Numbered from the stretch's first letter, positions 1 through 9,781 are shown. The stretch is DNA of 64,000 bases from Haloferax mucosum ATCC BAA-1512 (GCF_000337815.1 NZ_AOLN01000017.1:62001-126000); one strand, 5' to 3'. Numbers and translations: made by a program. Notes: generated from the sequence alone by a model not told the origin.

Positions 1-163
1 CTTCAGTACAGCCATTTACAGCCCTTCAAAGCCCTCATATCTCGGGGAGCGAACCACCGGACACGTACTGAACGGCTACTCTCCCGCGTAACGGCGTGGT
101 CACGGAATTCGACGCTCAGATTCGTCACGGGATTTATGCACGTGCCATACTTACCACGAGTCA
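1..163. promoter_or_regulatory. Left edge and promoter of the M50 protease gene
   Basis: No gene is supported here. A TATA-like gatttatg at about 130-137 lies roughly 28 bp before the ATG at 164, which is the usual spacing for a leaderless haloarchaeal transcript. The rest shows no clear signal. Confidence 0.4.
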
Positions 164-1303
164 ATGGAACAGTCCGAATCGGCGGGCGGCCCGCCGGTTG
201 AGGCACTTCGTGCAGTCTTCGACGTACACGAGGTACGCTCAAACGGTGAGCAACGCGTCTACTACGGGAAATCGCTGGTCCCCGAGCAGATGCTCGTTCG
301 GGAGATCTGGCCGACGTTTCGGGAAGCCGGCTACGACGTGCAAGCACAGGTCTCCAGGGTCGGCCAGACAGACGTCGTCGTCGCCGAACCGGTTTCGATC
401 GGCATCGACGGGGTGCCGTGGAAGAATCTCGCACTCTTCTGTTTGACCGTTCTCTCGACGCTCCTCGTCGGCGCGAGAAGTTGGTACTACATCCCCTTCG
501 AAGATATCGCGGCGAATCCGCTCTTGATTCTACAGGCGTGGCCGTTTACCGCCGCCATCTTGGGCGTGCTCTCGGTTCACGAACTTGGCCACTACGTCAT
601 GGGACGGTATCACGGAGTCAACGTCTCGCTCCCGTATCTGATTCCCTTTATCTTCCCGTTCGGGACACTAGGGGCGATTATTCGAATGCGCGGGCAGATG
701 CCCGACCGAAAGACGCTGTTCGATATCGGCGTCGCCGGGCCGCTGGCGGGACTCGCGGCGACAATCGTCGTCACGGCTGTCGGTCTCTCGCTCGACCCGA
801 TGACCGTTCCGGCGTGGGCGCTCAACGGGTCGGGCGACGTCATTATGTTCAATAACCCGCCGCTGTTGGACGCGATTGCCGCCGTGCTCGGTCAACCGAC
901 AGAATATCCCGACCCGCAGACGACCGTCCATCCCGTCGTCATCGGCGGGTGGGTCGGCATGTTCTTTACCGTCCTGAATCTGCTTCCCGTCGGTCAACTC
1001 GACGGTGGGCACATGGTTCGGGCGATGCTCGGAGAGCGACAGGAGTCACTGGCCGCGGTCGTCCCGTTCGGTCTCTTCGGTCTCTCCGGCTACCTTCACT
1101 ACGTCCGCGGTCTCGGAATCAACCAGTCGGTCGGTCTCTGGTTCTTCTGGGGACTGCTCGCAACGTTTATCGCCTACAACGGACCCGCGAATCCCGTCGA
1201 TGAGACGCCGCTCGGACGGGGCCGAATGGCCGTCGGGGTGTTCACGTTCGCGCTCGGAGCGGCGTGTTTCCTCCTCGTCCCGATTCAAGTAATCCCGGCG
1301 TGA
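164..1303 (+). CDS. Site-2 protease family (M50) membrane metalloprotease
   Basis: Predicted intramembrane zinc protease of 379 aa. An N-terminal cytosolic region of about 90 residues precedes several hydrophobic segments. The zinc motif HELGH is at residues 139-143, and the second-site motif LLPVGQLDGGH has its likely metal-binding Asp at about 280. Both are diagnostic of the M50/S2P family, which cuts membrane-bound substrates such as anti-sigma-like or signalling proteins; the substrate here is unknown. The ATG at 164 follows a TATA-like element with leaderless spacing. It stands alone, convergent with thiL. Confidence 0.93.
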   Translation: MEQSESAGGPPVEALRAVFDVHEVRSNGEQRVYYGKSLVPEQMLVREIWPTFREAGYDVQAQVSRVGQTDVVVAEPVSIGIDGVPWKNLALFCLTVLSTLLVGARSWYYIPFEDIAANPLLILQAWPFTAAILGVLSVHELGHYVMGRYHGVNVSLPYLIPFIFPFGTLGAIIRMRGQMPDRKTLFDIGVAGPLAGLAATIVVTAVGLSLDPMTVPAWALNGSGDVIMFNNPPLLDAIAAVLGQPTEYPDPQTTVHPVVIGGWVGMFFTVLNLLPVGQLDGGHMVRAMLGERQESLAAVVPFGLFGLSGYLHYVRGLGINQSVGLWFFWGLLATFIAYNGPANPVDETPLGRGRMAVGVFTFALGAACFLLVPIQVIPA

Positions 1304-1363
1304 GTGAGATGCAGACAGTGTCGCGGGAAGATACAGAGTCACAGTCCGAGCGCGGACGCAGAT

Positions 1364-2245
1364 TCAGTCGTCGCCGTGGGTGTAGCCGCGGTCCGGAAGC
1401 GGGTCGCCATCGGCGAGGATATCCGTCGTTTCGGTGGCGCGCCCGACAGCCGTGAGGGGAACGCCAAGCGCGTCACGGGCGGCGTCGAAGTCGGCTTCCG
1501 GAACGGTACACACGAGTTCGAAGTCCTCTCCGAAGTAGGTCGAAAGAGAACGTGCCTCCGCGTCGTCGTCCGCGACGTCCGAAACCGCTTCGTGGACGGG
1601 GAGCGCGTCCCAGTCGAGTTCGAACCCGCAGTCGCTCGCCTCCGCGAGTTGGTGAACAGAGCGGGCGAGTCCGTCGCTGGAATCCATCATCGCCGTCGCA
1701 ACGCCGCGGAGCGAAATCCCGGCTTCGACCCGCGGCGTGAACCGAAAGAGTCGGTTCGCGCGCTCCGTCTCGCCGCTCTCGAAGAGGAGGACCGCGGCTG
1801 CGGACCGACCTAATTCACCGGTGACACACAGCAGGTCGTCCGGTTTCGCACCCGAGCGGAAAACCGGGTCGTCGGTGCGGCCGATGGCCGTACTCGCCGT
1901 CGTGAACTCGCTATGTGTGTCGAGGTCGCCGCCGACGTACTCCGCCGAAACCGTTTCGCAGACGTCACGAGCGCCCTGCACGAAATCGCCGAGTTCCGAG
2001 GCATCGAGTTCAGTTGCGGCGTACGCGGCGACAGCGCAGGTTGCGGTTGCACCCATCGCGGCCACGTCGGACAGCGAGGCTCCGACGGCACGCCACCCGG
2101 CGGTGTATCGGGTCGTTCCGGCGGGAAAATCCGTTGCCTCGTGAAGCATGTCGGTCGTGACGACGAGACCGTCAACGACGGCGGCGTCGTCACCGGCACC
2201 CGGAAGGTCCGCGGCGAGCAATCGGAGGGCGGCGCGCTCGTCCAT
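1364..2245 (-). CDS. thiL: Thiamine-monophosphate kinase
   Basis: ATP-dependent phosphorylation of thiamine monophosphate to thiamine diphosphate, the last step of cofactor synthesis. The 293-aa protein has the AIRS/PurM-type N-terminus with GDDAAV at about 18-23, followed by TTDM and a DVAAMGA segment as in ThiL, and later MMDSSDGLARS, a typical ThiL substrate-binding stretch. Length is close to the family norm (about 300). The ATG is at 2243-2245. It is transcribed towards the M50 gene; no other thiamine genes are nearby. Confidence 0.93.
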   Translation of the reverse strand: MDERAALRLLAADLPGAGDDAAVVDGLVVTTDMLHEATDFPAGTTRYTAGWRAVGASLSDVAAMGATATCAVAAYAATELDASELGDFVQGARDVCETVSAEYVGGDLDTHSEFTTASTAIGRTDDPVFRSGAKPDDLLCVTGELGRSAAAVLLFESGETERANRLFRFTPRVEAGISLRGVATAMMDSSDGLARSVHQLAEASDCGFELDWDALPVHEAVSDVADDDAEARSLSTYFGEDFELVCTVPEADFDAARDALGVPLTAVGRATETTDILADGDPLPDRGYTHGDD

Positions 2246-2411
2246 ATCTCGGACGTGTCGGGCGGAGCGGAAATGTCCATCTATCCGAGTCGAACCCGGT
2301 GCTTCCGGGTGACAAAGGTCCGTATCGGCCTCGGCGTCCCACGGTTGCGAGCCGTCGTGCCGGCCGCCAAATCCGGTGACTTAATGCTCGTCGTGGATAC
2401 ATTCACAGCAA

Positions 2412-3440
2412 ATGGCCCGCGAGAATATTCGTGCGACAATCCTCGGGTTCGCCGCGGCCATCGTCGTCTTCGCCGTTCTGTTCTACTTCGCGGGCGTGGA
2501 CGAACTCATCGACCGAGTGACGATGGCCGACCCGATGTATCTGGTGGTCATCTTCGGCATCACGCTCCTTTGGCTTCTCTCGTGGGGAACCTCACTGAAG
2601 ACGGTGCTCGGCGTGCTCGGCGTCCGAATCTCCGTCACACGGGCGTTTCTGGTGTTCACCGGAGCGATGTTCTCGAACAACATCACACCGTTCGGACAGG
2701 CTGGCGGCGAACCCGTGACTGCGCTTCTCATCTCGCGGAGCACCAACACCGAGTACGAGACGGGACTGGCGGCTATCGCCAGCGTGGATACGCTGAACTT
2801 CGTCCCCTCGATCACGATTGCGCTCATCGGCGCGGGTTACTACGCGACCGAGGTAACGCTCGGAAGGAATCTCGAAATCGCGCTGGTCGCCGTCGTCGGT
2901 CTCGCCATCGGCGTCCCCGCGACGGTGTACGTCGCGTGGCAACGGCGGTACGACCTTGAACGACGGATTATCCGAGCGTTGACGCCGGTCATCCGCACCA
3001 TCGCCCGCTACGTTCCGCGAGTGCCCGTCCCCTCTGCCGACGGCATCAAGCGACGAATAAACGGGTTCTTCCGTTCTATCGAACGCGTTGGTCGAAATCC
3101 CCGAGGACTGGTCGTCGCACTCTTGTTGTCTGGCTTCGGCTGGTTCTGCCAGATGGTCGCACTCTGGCTCGCGTTTCACGCCATTGGCGTCCCAATCGCG
3201 TTCTCGATTGCGCTGTTCGTCGTTCCTATCGGTGCGATTGCGGGCGTGACGCCGCTTCCGGGTGGGGCTGGCGGTATCGAGTGGGCGCTTGCGATTCTCG
3301 TCGCCGCCGCGAGTTCGGCCGTCTCGTTCGAAGCGGCGACCGCGGGCGTCGTCGTCTTCCGCGGGTTCATCTACTGGGTGCCGACGCTCCTCGGTGGCCT
3401 CGTGATGGGAGTCGAGAGCGCTCAGGGAAGACGCGCGTGA
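2412..3440 (+). CDS. Flippase-like integral membrane protein (UPF0104 / LPG synthase TM domain)
   Basis: A 342-aa protein with about eight hydrophobic segments and the family landmark PLPGGAGGIEW near residue 280, characteristic of the lysylphosphatidylglycerol synthase transmembrane domain (UPF0104). There is no C-terminal aminoacyl-transferase domain, so it is more likely a lipid or glycolipid flippase-type protein than an LPG synthase. Substrate unknown. It is divergent from thiL; the intergenic stretch 2246-2411 would hold both promoters. Confidence 0.85.
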   Translation: MARENIRATILGFAAAIVVFAVLFYFAGVDELIDRVTMADPMYLVVIFGITLLWLLSWGTSLKTVLGVLGVRISVTRAFLVFTGAMFSNNITPFGQAGGEPVTALLISRSTNTEYETGLAAIASVDTLNFVPSITIALIGAGYYATEVTLGRNLEIALVAVVGLAIGVPATVYVAWQRRYDLERRIIRALTPVIRTIARYVPRVPVPSADGIKRRINGFFRSIERVGRNPRGLVVALLLSGFGWFCQMVALWLAFHAIGVPIAFSIALFVVPIGAIAGVTPLPGGAGGIEWALAILVAAASSAVSFEAATAGVVVFRGFIYWVPTLLGGLVMGVESAQGRRA

Positions 3441-3527
3441 AACGAGGTCTCGAACGCGCACGTTCCCGGCACACGCCGGGCGGGGCAGAGGAGCCTCCAA
3501 TCGCCCGTATCGGGTGAATACGATGCC

Positions 3528-3533
3528 TTTAAA
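3528..3533 (+). promoter_or_regulatory. TATA box for the S19e gene
   Basis: tttaaa centred about 27 bp upstream of the ATG at 3558, the expected TBP site position for a transcript beginning at or close to the start codon. Confidence 0.5.
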
Positions 3534-3557
3534 CGCCGCGATTATGAACCAATAGCC

Positions 3558-4013
3558 ATGGTAACCATCTATGACGTCCCGGCGGACGCCCTCATCGAGG
3601 AGGTCGCCGGACGACTCGAAGACCGTATCGAGCAACCCGACTGGATGGCCTTCGCAAAGAGCGGCCAGACCCGCGAACTGCCGCCTCAGCAGGACAACTT
3701 CTGGTTCATCCGCGGCGCAAGCCTGCTCCGCAAGGTCGCAATGAACGGTCCCGTCGGTGTTGACCGGCTCTCCACCGAATACGGCGGCCTCAAGCGCGGT
3801 AGCAACCGATACAGTGTCTCCGGCGCACACAACGACACCGGAAGCAAGAAGATCATCCGCAAGCTCCTCCAGCAACTCGAAGAAGAAGGCTTCGTCGAGA
3901 CTGCGAAGGGCGAAGGTCGCCGCATCACGGCCGACGGTACAAGCTTCCTCGACAACGCCGCGTCCGACGTGCTCTCCGACCTCGACCGCCCGGAACTCGA
4001 ACGCTACGCGTAA
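3558..4013 (+). CDS. rps19e: 30S ribosomal protein S19e
   Basis: Archaeal/eukaryotic-type small-subunit protein of 151 aa. Recognisable features are the N-terminal YDVPAD, the WFIRGASLLRKVAM segment, GVDRLSTEYGG and the C-terminal winged-helix-like KIIRKLLQQLEEEGFVE. Length matches the family (about 150). It is followed after 106 bp by the PDCD5-family gene, an association commonly seen in archaea, suggesting a translation-linked cluster. Confidence 0.97.
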   Translation: MVTIYDVPADALIEEVAGRLEDRIEQPDWMAFAKSGQTRELPPQQDNFWFIRGASLLRKVAMNGPVGVDRLSTEYGGLKRGSNRYSVSGAHNDTGSKKIIRKLLQQLEEEGFVETAKGEGRRITADGTSFLDNAASDVLSDLDRPELERYA

Positions 4014-4119
4014 CACCGCCGACACATACTGAGAGTTCTTCTTCGACCGAGAATCCCGTAGCGAGCCGTCCGTACACGGGTCCGTAATGGTTTTCAGACA
4101 TCGGACCGTGCGCTAGCAT

Positions 4120-4482
4120 ATGAGTGGCAGTCCAGACGACGAGCGACTGGAGGAGCTTCGCCGAAAGAAGATGCAGAAACTCCAAGAACAGCAGTCGGGA
4201 CAACAGGGGTCTGCCGAACAACAGCAGGCCGAAGAGGCGGCCCAACAACGCGCCGAACAGCAGAAACAGGCGGTTCTCAAGCAGTATCTAACCGACGAGG
4301 CCCGCCAGCGACTCAACGCGGTCCAGATGTCGAAGCCGGACTTCGCAGAGAAAGTAGAGCGCCAAATCGTGGCGCTCGCACAGAGCGGTCGGATTCAGGG
4401 CCGCATCGACGACGACAAAATGAAGGCGCTCCTCAAGGAGCTACAGCCCGAATCGAAGAGCTTCAACATCCGACGCCGGTAA
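4120..4482 (+). CDS. PDCD5-family DNA-binding protein
   Basis: A 120-aa protein with a Gln/Ala-rich N-terminal helix (residues 9-55, many QQ and EEA repeats) and a C-terminal three-helix core containing [20 protein letters not shown], the signature of the archaeal homologue of eukaryotic PDCD5. The family binds DNA and is usually next to S19e, as here. Cellular role in archaea is not established. It is followed 4 bp later by a GTG-initiated PP-loop gene, so the two are probably co-transcribed. Confidence 0.93.
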   Translation: MSGSPDDERLEELRRKKMQKLQEQQSGQQGSAEQQQAEEAAQQRAEQQKQAVLKQYLTDEARQRLNAVQMSKPDFAEKVERQIVALAQSGRIQGRIDDDKMKALLKELQPESKSFNIRRR

Positions 4483-4486
4483 ACAC

Positions 4487-5077
4487 GTGGAACTCGCGCT
4501 TCTCTACAGTGGCGGGAAAGACTCTTCGCTCGCCGCTTTGCTTCTCGATACGTTCTACGACGTAACGCTCGTGACGGCGCATTTCGGCGTCACCGACGAT
4601 TGGGCGCACGCCAAAGACGCCGCAGGCGAACTCGGCTACGCGTTCGAAACGCTGGAACTCGACCGCGACATCGCCGAGAAAGCGACGGCCCGCATGGTCG
4701 AAGACGGCTACCCTCGCGGCGGTATCCAACAGGTCCACGAACACGCGCTCGAAGCCGTCTGCGGGCTCGATTTCGACGCGATTGCCGACGGCACCCGGCG
4801 CGACGACCGCGTGCCGTCCATCTCGCGGGCGCAAGCGCAGAGTCTCGAAGACCGCCACGGTGTCGATTACCTCTCGCCGCTTTCCGGGTTCGGCCGCGGC
4901 GCGGTTGACCGCCTCGTCGAGACGCACCTCGACGTCGAGACAGGTCCCTCCGAGGAGATACCGAAAGCCGACTACGAGGGCGAACTCAGAGCACTCATCG
5001 CGGCGGAGCACGGCCGGGAGGCGGTTGATGAGGTGTTCCCCGACCACGTCCAAAGTTACGTCCACGGTCGGCGGTAG
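4487..5077 (+). CDS. PP-loop ATPase (alpha-hydrolase / asparagine-synthase-like fold)
   Basis: A 196-aa ATP-pyrophosphatase-type protein with SGGKDS at residues 8-13, the PP-loop that binds ATP in tRNA-thiolating enzymes, GMP synthetase and asparagine synthetase. No second catalytic domain is present, so the reaction (perhaps tRNA or other nucleotide modification) cannot be assigned. Start is GTG at 4487, 4 bp after the PDCD5 stop; the glycine-rich loop lies right at the N-terminus, so a later start would destroy it. Confidence 0.85.
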   Translation: MELALLYSGGKDSSLAALLLDTFYDVTLVTAHFGVTDDWAHAKDAAGELGYAFETLELDRDIAEKATARMVEDGYPRGGIQQVHEHALEAVCGLDFDAIADGTRRDDRVPSISRAQAQSLEDRHGVDYLSPLSGFGRGAVDRLVETHLDVETGPSEEIPKADYEGELRALIAAEHGREAVDEVFPDHVQSYVHGRR

Positions 5078-5158
5078 GTGTGGGGAGACTAACATCCAGT
5101 CGCCCCGCCGTTCGTCAGTACCGCGCCGTTTTTGACCGCGCCACTCGCCGACTCAAAC

Positions 5159-6064
5159 ATGGACCCGGGTATCTTCTATTCCGTGCTTGCCGCGTTCGTC
5201 TGGGGCGTCTACATCTTCGTGTTGAAGCGCTACTTTCCGGGCTACCCCGGCGCGGTTCTCACCGTCGTCGTGAACGCGTTCGCCGTCGCGTGGTATCTGC
5301 CCGTCTCAGTCGTGACGTTCGAGCCGTCGGCGGTGCCGTCGCCTGCGGAAATCGGCGCTGACGGGACCGTTATCGTCGCCGGGACGGCGGTCCTCGTCGG
5401 CGTCGCCTTCATTCTGTTCGTGGACGCGCTCGACGCGGGTGATGTCTCCTACGTCGCGCCGATCAACAAACTGGTCCCGGTGTTCGTGTTGCCAATCGAG
5501 ATTCTCTTCTTGGACCAGTTTCTCACGGGACTCCAGGTAGCCGGCGTCGCCGTCGCAACCGTCGCGGTCTACGTGGCGAACTACGAGGGCGGCGCACTGC
5601 TCGACCCGCTTCGCAGGGCAGTTCGCTCCCGTCCGGCGCAACTCGCGTTGGCGAGTGCGGCCTGTTACGCCGCCAGCGACGTTGGAAAGCGCGTCGCCTT
5701 ACAGGAACTTTCCATTCCGACGAGCGTGTTCGTCCCGATTCTGTTCGCCGGCGCGGGCATCGCGGTTCTCCCGGTCGCACTCCGGAAGTGGACGAGTGTC
5801 CGGGGGGATTTGCCGAAGTTCGCCGCCGCAGGTGCGCTCGTCGCGCTCGGTGAGCACATCACCTCGACGGCGTTCGGCCTGGTTCCCGCGAGCATCGCCT
5901 CCCCAATCGTCAACACGCAGGCGGTCATCGCCGTGGTTCTCGGCGGGGTCGTCCTCCGCGAAGCGCAGTTCGGAACGCGCCTCGTCGCCGCTCTGCTCGC
6001 CGTCACCGGCGTCTCGCTTATCGCCATCGGCGACGTGGACGTCATCCTCGCGGCCGTCCGATAG
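5159..6064 (+). CDS. EamA/DMT-family transporter
   Basis: A 301-aa membrane protein with about ten hydrophobic segments in two EamA repeats; the second repeat ends in the typical region with PASIASPIVNTQAVIAVVLG. The drug/metabolite transporter superfamily exports or imports small metabolites; substrate unknown. I chose ATG 5159, starting MDPGIFYSVLAAFVWG at the first membrane segment, rather than the TTG at 5132. It is the first of three DMT proteins in the window. Confidence 0.88.
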   Translation: MDPGIFYSVLAAFVWGVYIFVLKRYFPGYPGAVLTVVVNAFAVAWYLPVSVVTFEPSAVPSPAEIGADGTVIVAGTAVLVGVAFILFVDALDAGDVSYVAPINKLVPVFVLPIEILFLDQFLTGLQVAGVAVATVAVYVANYEGGALLDPLRRAVRSRPAQLALASAACYAASDVGKRVALQELSIPTSVFVPILFAGAGIAVLPVALRKWTSVRGDLPKFAAAGALVALGEHITSTAFGLVPASIASPIVNTQAVIAVVLGGVVLREAQFGTRLVAALLAVTGVSLIAIGDVDVILAAVR

Positions 6065-6124
6065 CGTCGCGGGAACTTGCTCGGAACAACAGGTTTCAAG
6101 CGCCGCCTTCGCCAACCACTGTCC

Positions 6125-7420
6125 ATGTACGACCGACTCAAGGGATTTCGTGACTTCTATCCCGAAGAGATGTCGGCCCGGCGCGAGGTAATCGACACCG
6201 TCGAAACCGCCGCCGCCCGGTACGGCTTCCGCGAAATCGGGACGCCGTACCTCGAACGGACACAGATGTACGTCGATAAGTCCGGCGAGGAAATCGTCGA
6301 TGAACTGTACGCTTTCGAGGACAAAGGCGGCCGCGAAATCGCTCTCACGCCCGAACTGACGCCGACCGTCGCCCGGATGGTCGTCGCCAAACAGCAGGCG
6401 CTCTCGAAACCTATCAAGTGGGTCTCGACGCGCCCCTTCTGGCGCTACGAGCAGGTCCAACAGGGTCGATTCCGCGAATTCTACCAGACCAACGCCGACA
6501 TCTTCGGCTCTTCGGAACCCGAGGCGGACGCCGAAATTCTGGCGTTCGCGGCCGACGCGCTCACCGACCTCGGTCTCACGGCCGACGACTTCGAGTTCCG
6601 CGTCTCGCACCGCGACATCCTCGGCGGTCTCCTCCGGTCGTTCGACGCCGACGTACACGTCGCGGACGCGATTCGCGCCGTCGATAAGTCCGAGAAAGTC
6701 GAACGCGAGGAGTACCTCGGCCTGCTCTCCGACGCCGGTCTCTCCTACGCCCAGGCGGACGAGTTCGCCGACCTCATCGAGCGCGGCGACCTCGACGAAA
6801 TCGCCGACTTCGGCGGCGAGAGCGTCGCATCGGCGGTCAAAAACCTCAGAAGCGTCCTCGCGGCGGCCGACGACTTCGGGGCGGGCGACTACTGCGAAAT
6901 CTCGCTCACGACCGCCCGCGGGCTTGATTACTACACTGGCGTCGTCTTCGAATGTTTCGACTCCACGGGCGACGTGTCCCGCGCGACCTTCGGCGGCGGC
7001 CGCTACGACGACCTCATCGAATCGTTCGGCGGCCAACCGACCCCTGCGGTCGGCGTCGGCATCGGCAACGCGACGCTCCAACTGCTCTGTCAGCGCGCCG
7101 GCGTCTGGCCCGACGAGGAACTGACGACCGACTACTACGTCCTCACCGTCGGCGACACCCGCGATGTCGCCTCCCGTATCGCTCGGGACCTCCGCGCGGC
7201 GGGCAATATCGTCGAAGCCGACGTCTCCGACCGGAGTTTCGGCGCACAGATGTCGTATGCCGACTCGGTGAACGCGAGCACCGTCGTCATCGTCGGCGAG
7301 CGCGACCTCGAAAACGGCGAAGTGACCATCAAAGACATGGAAACCGGCGACCAGACGACCGCCGCCGTCGATGAGTTCCCCGGCGACCGCGGCGAACCGA
7401 CGTACGAGGACTTCGAATAG
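6125..7420 (+). CDS. hisS: Histidyl-tRNA synthetase
   Basis: Class II aminoacyl-tRNA synthetase charging tRNA-His, 431 aa. The N-terminus MYDRLKGFRDFYPEEM matches the HisRS start. Motif 2 region RPFWRYEQVQQGRFREF is at about residues 100-116, the histidine-binding loop GLDYYTGVVFE near 267-277, and motif 3 around GVGIGNATL. A C-terminal anticodon-binding domain of about 100 residues follows. ATG 6125 is preferred over the upstream TTG at 6077 because conservation begins there. Confidence 0.96.
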   Translation: MYDRLKGFRDFYPEEMSARREVIDTVETAAARYGFREIGTPYLERTQMYVDKSGEEIVDELYAFEDKGGREIALTPELTPTVARMVVAKQQALSKPIKWVSTRPFWRYEQVQQGRFREFYQTNADIFGSSEPEADAEILAFAADALTDLGLTADDFEFRVSHRDILGGLLRSFDADVHVADAIRAVDKSEKVEREEYLGLLSDAGLSYAQADEFADLIERGDLDEIADFGGESVASAVKNLRSVLAAADDFGAGDYCEISLTTARGLDYYTGVVFECFDSTGDVSRATFGGGRYDDLIESFGGQPTPAVGVGIGNATLQLLCQRAGVWPDEELTTDYYVLTVGDTRDVASRIARDLRAAGNIVEADVSDRSFGAQMSYADSVNASTVVIVGERDLENGEVTIKDMETGDQTTAAVDEFPGDRGEPTYEDFE

Positions 7421-7531
7421 ACCGACTGTCGGGGGGTTGCGGCCGCCGCATCCTCGTTTCCGCTCTGTCGCACCGTTTTCGCACCGGGAACGCCGGGCGG
7501 CCTTTTGTCGCGTCCCGACCTACGACGAGGT

Positions 7532-8056
7532 ATGTACGAGACCATCCTCGTTCCGCTCGACGGAAGCGCACCGAGTGACGCGGCGTTCGACCGCGCGCTC
7601 GACCTCGCGGTGAGCATGGACGCGACGCTACACCTGCTCTACGTCGTTGACGAGCGCATTCTCCACGCGACCCAACTCGATGCCGGCGGTCTCGTACGCG
7701 GCTACGAAGAGGAAGGCGACGAAATCGTCACCGCGGCCGCCGACGAAGCCGGCAAAGCGGGTCTCGAAGTCGTGACGGCGGTCGAACACGGCACGCCGCA
7801 CCGAGAGATTCGCCGGTATATCGAAACGGCCGATATCGACCTCGTGGTCATGGGGACGCACGGCCGACGCGGTCTCGAACGGTACCTCATCGGAAGTGTC
7901 ACAGAGCGCGTGCTTCGGCTGTCCGATGCGCCGGTGCTTACGATTCGAGCCACGGAGTCTCCTGCGGAAGACGAGACGATAGACGAGACTGGTGGAGAGG
8001 AAACCGGAGGAGAAGGGACCAGAAGGGAAGAGACCGGGGAAGAAGAGACCGAGTGA
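7532..8056 (+). CDS. Universal stress protein A-family protein
   Basis: A 174-aa protein with one USP domain (residues 1-145) starting MYETILVPLDGS and ending with the ATP-binding-type pattern GTHGRRGLERYLIGSVTERV. A strongly acidic Glu/Thr/Gly tail of about 30 residues follows, probably disordered. USP proteins bind nucleotides and respond to stress; the ligand is unknown. ATG 7532 was chosen over the TTG at 7505 because the beta-1 strand starts there. One of four USP genes in this window. Confidence 0.92.
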   Translation: MYETILVPLDGSAPSDAAFDRALDLAVSMDATLHLLYVVDERILHATQLDAGGLVRGYEEEGDEIVTAAADEAGKAGLEVVTAVEHGTPHREIRRYIETADIDLVVMGTHGRRGLERYLIGSVTERVLRLSDAPVLTIRATESPAEDETIDETGGEETGGEGTRREETGEEETE

Positions 8057-8105
8057 GTCGCACGAAGGGTGATTCGGTTAAGTAGACCCGCAAAAAAGCC
8101 AGCGT

Positions 8106-8918
8106 ATGCGCGCGTTCCGCGTCGCCTACGACGGCCGCCCGTTTCACGGATTTCAGCGACAACCCGACGTTCCGACGGTCGAAGACACCATCTTCGACGC
8201 CTGCCGCGCCCTCGGCGTCTGCGATTCTGATACCGACCCGACCGCGTACGCCGCCGCTGGACGGACCGACGCCGGCGTCTCCGCGCTCGCACAGACCGTG
8301 GCGTTCGAGTGCCCAGACTGGTGTACGCCGCGGGCGTTGAACTCGGAACTCCCGGCGACGGTTCGGGCGTGGGCGTCCGCCGACGTGCCCGACGACTTTC
8401 ACGCGAGACACCGACCGACCCGCCGCGAGTACGTCTACGACCTGTACGCGCCGACCGACGAGTTCGACGACGACCGGGCCGCCGCCGTGCTCGACGAACT
8501 CCGCGGCGAACACGACTTTCACAACCTCACGCCCGACGAACGGGGAACCGTCCGAGCCATCGACGGCGACCTGAAACGTGACGGCGACTTTCTCGTCATT
8601 CGGGTCGAAGCCGGTGGGTTCGCCCGCGAACTCGTCCGCCGACTCGTGTCGCTGATTCGCGCCGTCGCGTCGGGCGCGGCACCGACATCGAAGGTCGATG
8701 ACGTACTCGGCCCGGAACACCTCGGCGGACCCGACGGCGTCCCGGCCGCTCCGCCGACACCGCTTCTCCTCACCGCCGTCGAGTATCCGACCGTCGAGTT
8801 CGAGGTTGATTCCATGGCGGCAGAAAGCACCGTCACGGCGTTCGACGAGCGGGCGCTCGCGGACCGAATCGGGTGGCGCGTCGGGTCGCGCATCCGCGAC
8901 GGCGTCGGTCGTTTGTAG
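8106..8918 (+). CDS. truA: tRNA pseudouridine synthase A
   Basis: Converts uridines at tRNA positions 38-40 to pseudouridine. The 270-aa protein begins MRAFRVAYDGRPFHGFQRQ and carries the catalytic motif GRTDAGV at residues 52-58 with Asp55 as predicted nucleophile. A second conserved region lies around the RREYVYDLY and GFARELVRRLVSLI segments. Length is normal. It follows a USP gene by 49 bp and precedes a HAD phosphatase. Confidence 0.95.
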   Translation: MRAFRVAYDGRPFHGFQRQPDVPTVEDTIFDACRALGVCDSDTDPTAYAAAGRTDAGVSALAQTVAFECPDWCTPRALNSELPATVRAWASADVPDDFHARHRPTRREYVYDLYAPTDEFDDDRAAAVLDELRGEHDFHNLTPDERGTVRAIDGDLKRDGDFLVIRVEAGGFARELVRRLVSLIRAVASGAAPTSKVDDVLGPEHLGGPDGVPAAPPTPLLLTAVEYPTVEFEVDSMAAESTVTAFDERALADRIGWRVGSRIRDGVGRL

Positions 8919-9002
8919 CACACACAGACGTCAATAGCACTCCGGAGCGGTGGGGGTGGCTCATAGCAAGGCTATCGACCCCCGGGGACGAATCGTACGC
9001 AC

Positions 9003-9650
9003 ATGTGCTACGACGCTGTCATCTTTGACAACGACGGCGTGCTGACGGAACCGACACTCCTCGAAGTGGAGCGCGAGGCGGTCCGCCGAGCGTTCGCCGA
9101 GTTCGGCGTGGACCCGACGACGGAGGCTATCGACGGCGTGATTCACGGTGGGCTTACGAATCTGCGTCGAATCTGCGGCATACACGACGTGCCTGTCGAT
9201 GAGTTCTGGTCGCGTCACGAGGCGCACGCGGCCACCACACAGTTGGAATGTCTCGAAAACGGGATGAAGCCGCTGTACGACGACGTGCACGCGCTCGACG
9301 ATATCGAACATCCGCTCGCTGTCGTGAGCAACAACCAGCACGCGACCATCGAACACATCCTCGACGTGTTCGACATCGGCGACCGCTTCGAGGTCGCCTA
9401 CGGCCGCGACCCGACGGTCGAGGGTGTTCGCGTCAAAAAGCCGAATCCACACTACATCGAGCGGGCGATGGACCGCCTCGGTGTCGAAAGCGCGCTCTAC
9501 GTGGGTGACAGCAACGTTGACGTGGTCGCCGCCAACCGCGCCGGTATCGACTCCGCGTTCGTCCGCCGCCCGCACCGCGAGGGGTACCAACTCGCCGCCG
9601 ACCCGACGTACGAACTCGATTCGTTATCCGAACTGCCCGCAGTCTGTTGA
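9003..9650 (+). CDS. HAD-superfamily hydrolase (phosphoglycolate-phosphatase-like)
   Basis: A 215-aa phosphatase-type protein. HAD motif I FDNDGVLT has the nucleophile Asp9 and acid/base Asp11; motif II is VVSNN, motif III is the Lys in VKKPNPHY, motif IV is VGDSNVDVVAANRAG. A helical cap between motifs I and II marks subclass IA. Substrate unknown; phosphoglycolate or another sugar phosphate is a guess from family membership. Confidence 0.88.
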   Translation: MCYDAVIFDNDGVLTEPTLLEVEREAVRRAFAEFGVDPTTEAIDGVIHGGLTNLRRICGIHDVPVDEFWSRHEAHAATTQLECLENGMKPLYDDVHALDDIEHPLAVVSNNQHATIEHILDVFDIGDRFEVAYGRDPTVEGVRVKKPNPHYIERAMDRLGVESALYVGDSNVDVVAANRAGIDSAFVRRPHREGYQLAADPTYELDSLSELPAVC

Positions 9651-9781
9651 CTCGATACGGGGACAGTCGCGCGGGCGGTGACTGGCCTCATGCGGAGTAC
9701 AACCGGGTGGCGACATAACGCTGACTTCCTGACTATCTCGGTATCGACGTATTCAACGGGGCTTCGTCCGTCTGCTGACAC

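Noticed and set aside
5699-7081. 460-aa minus-strand frame opposite hisS
   Set aside because: Antisense shadow of hisS and the DMT gene; no motif, Arg/Glu-rich composition typical of GC-rich shadow frames.
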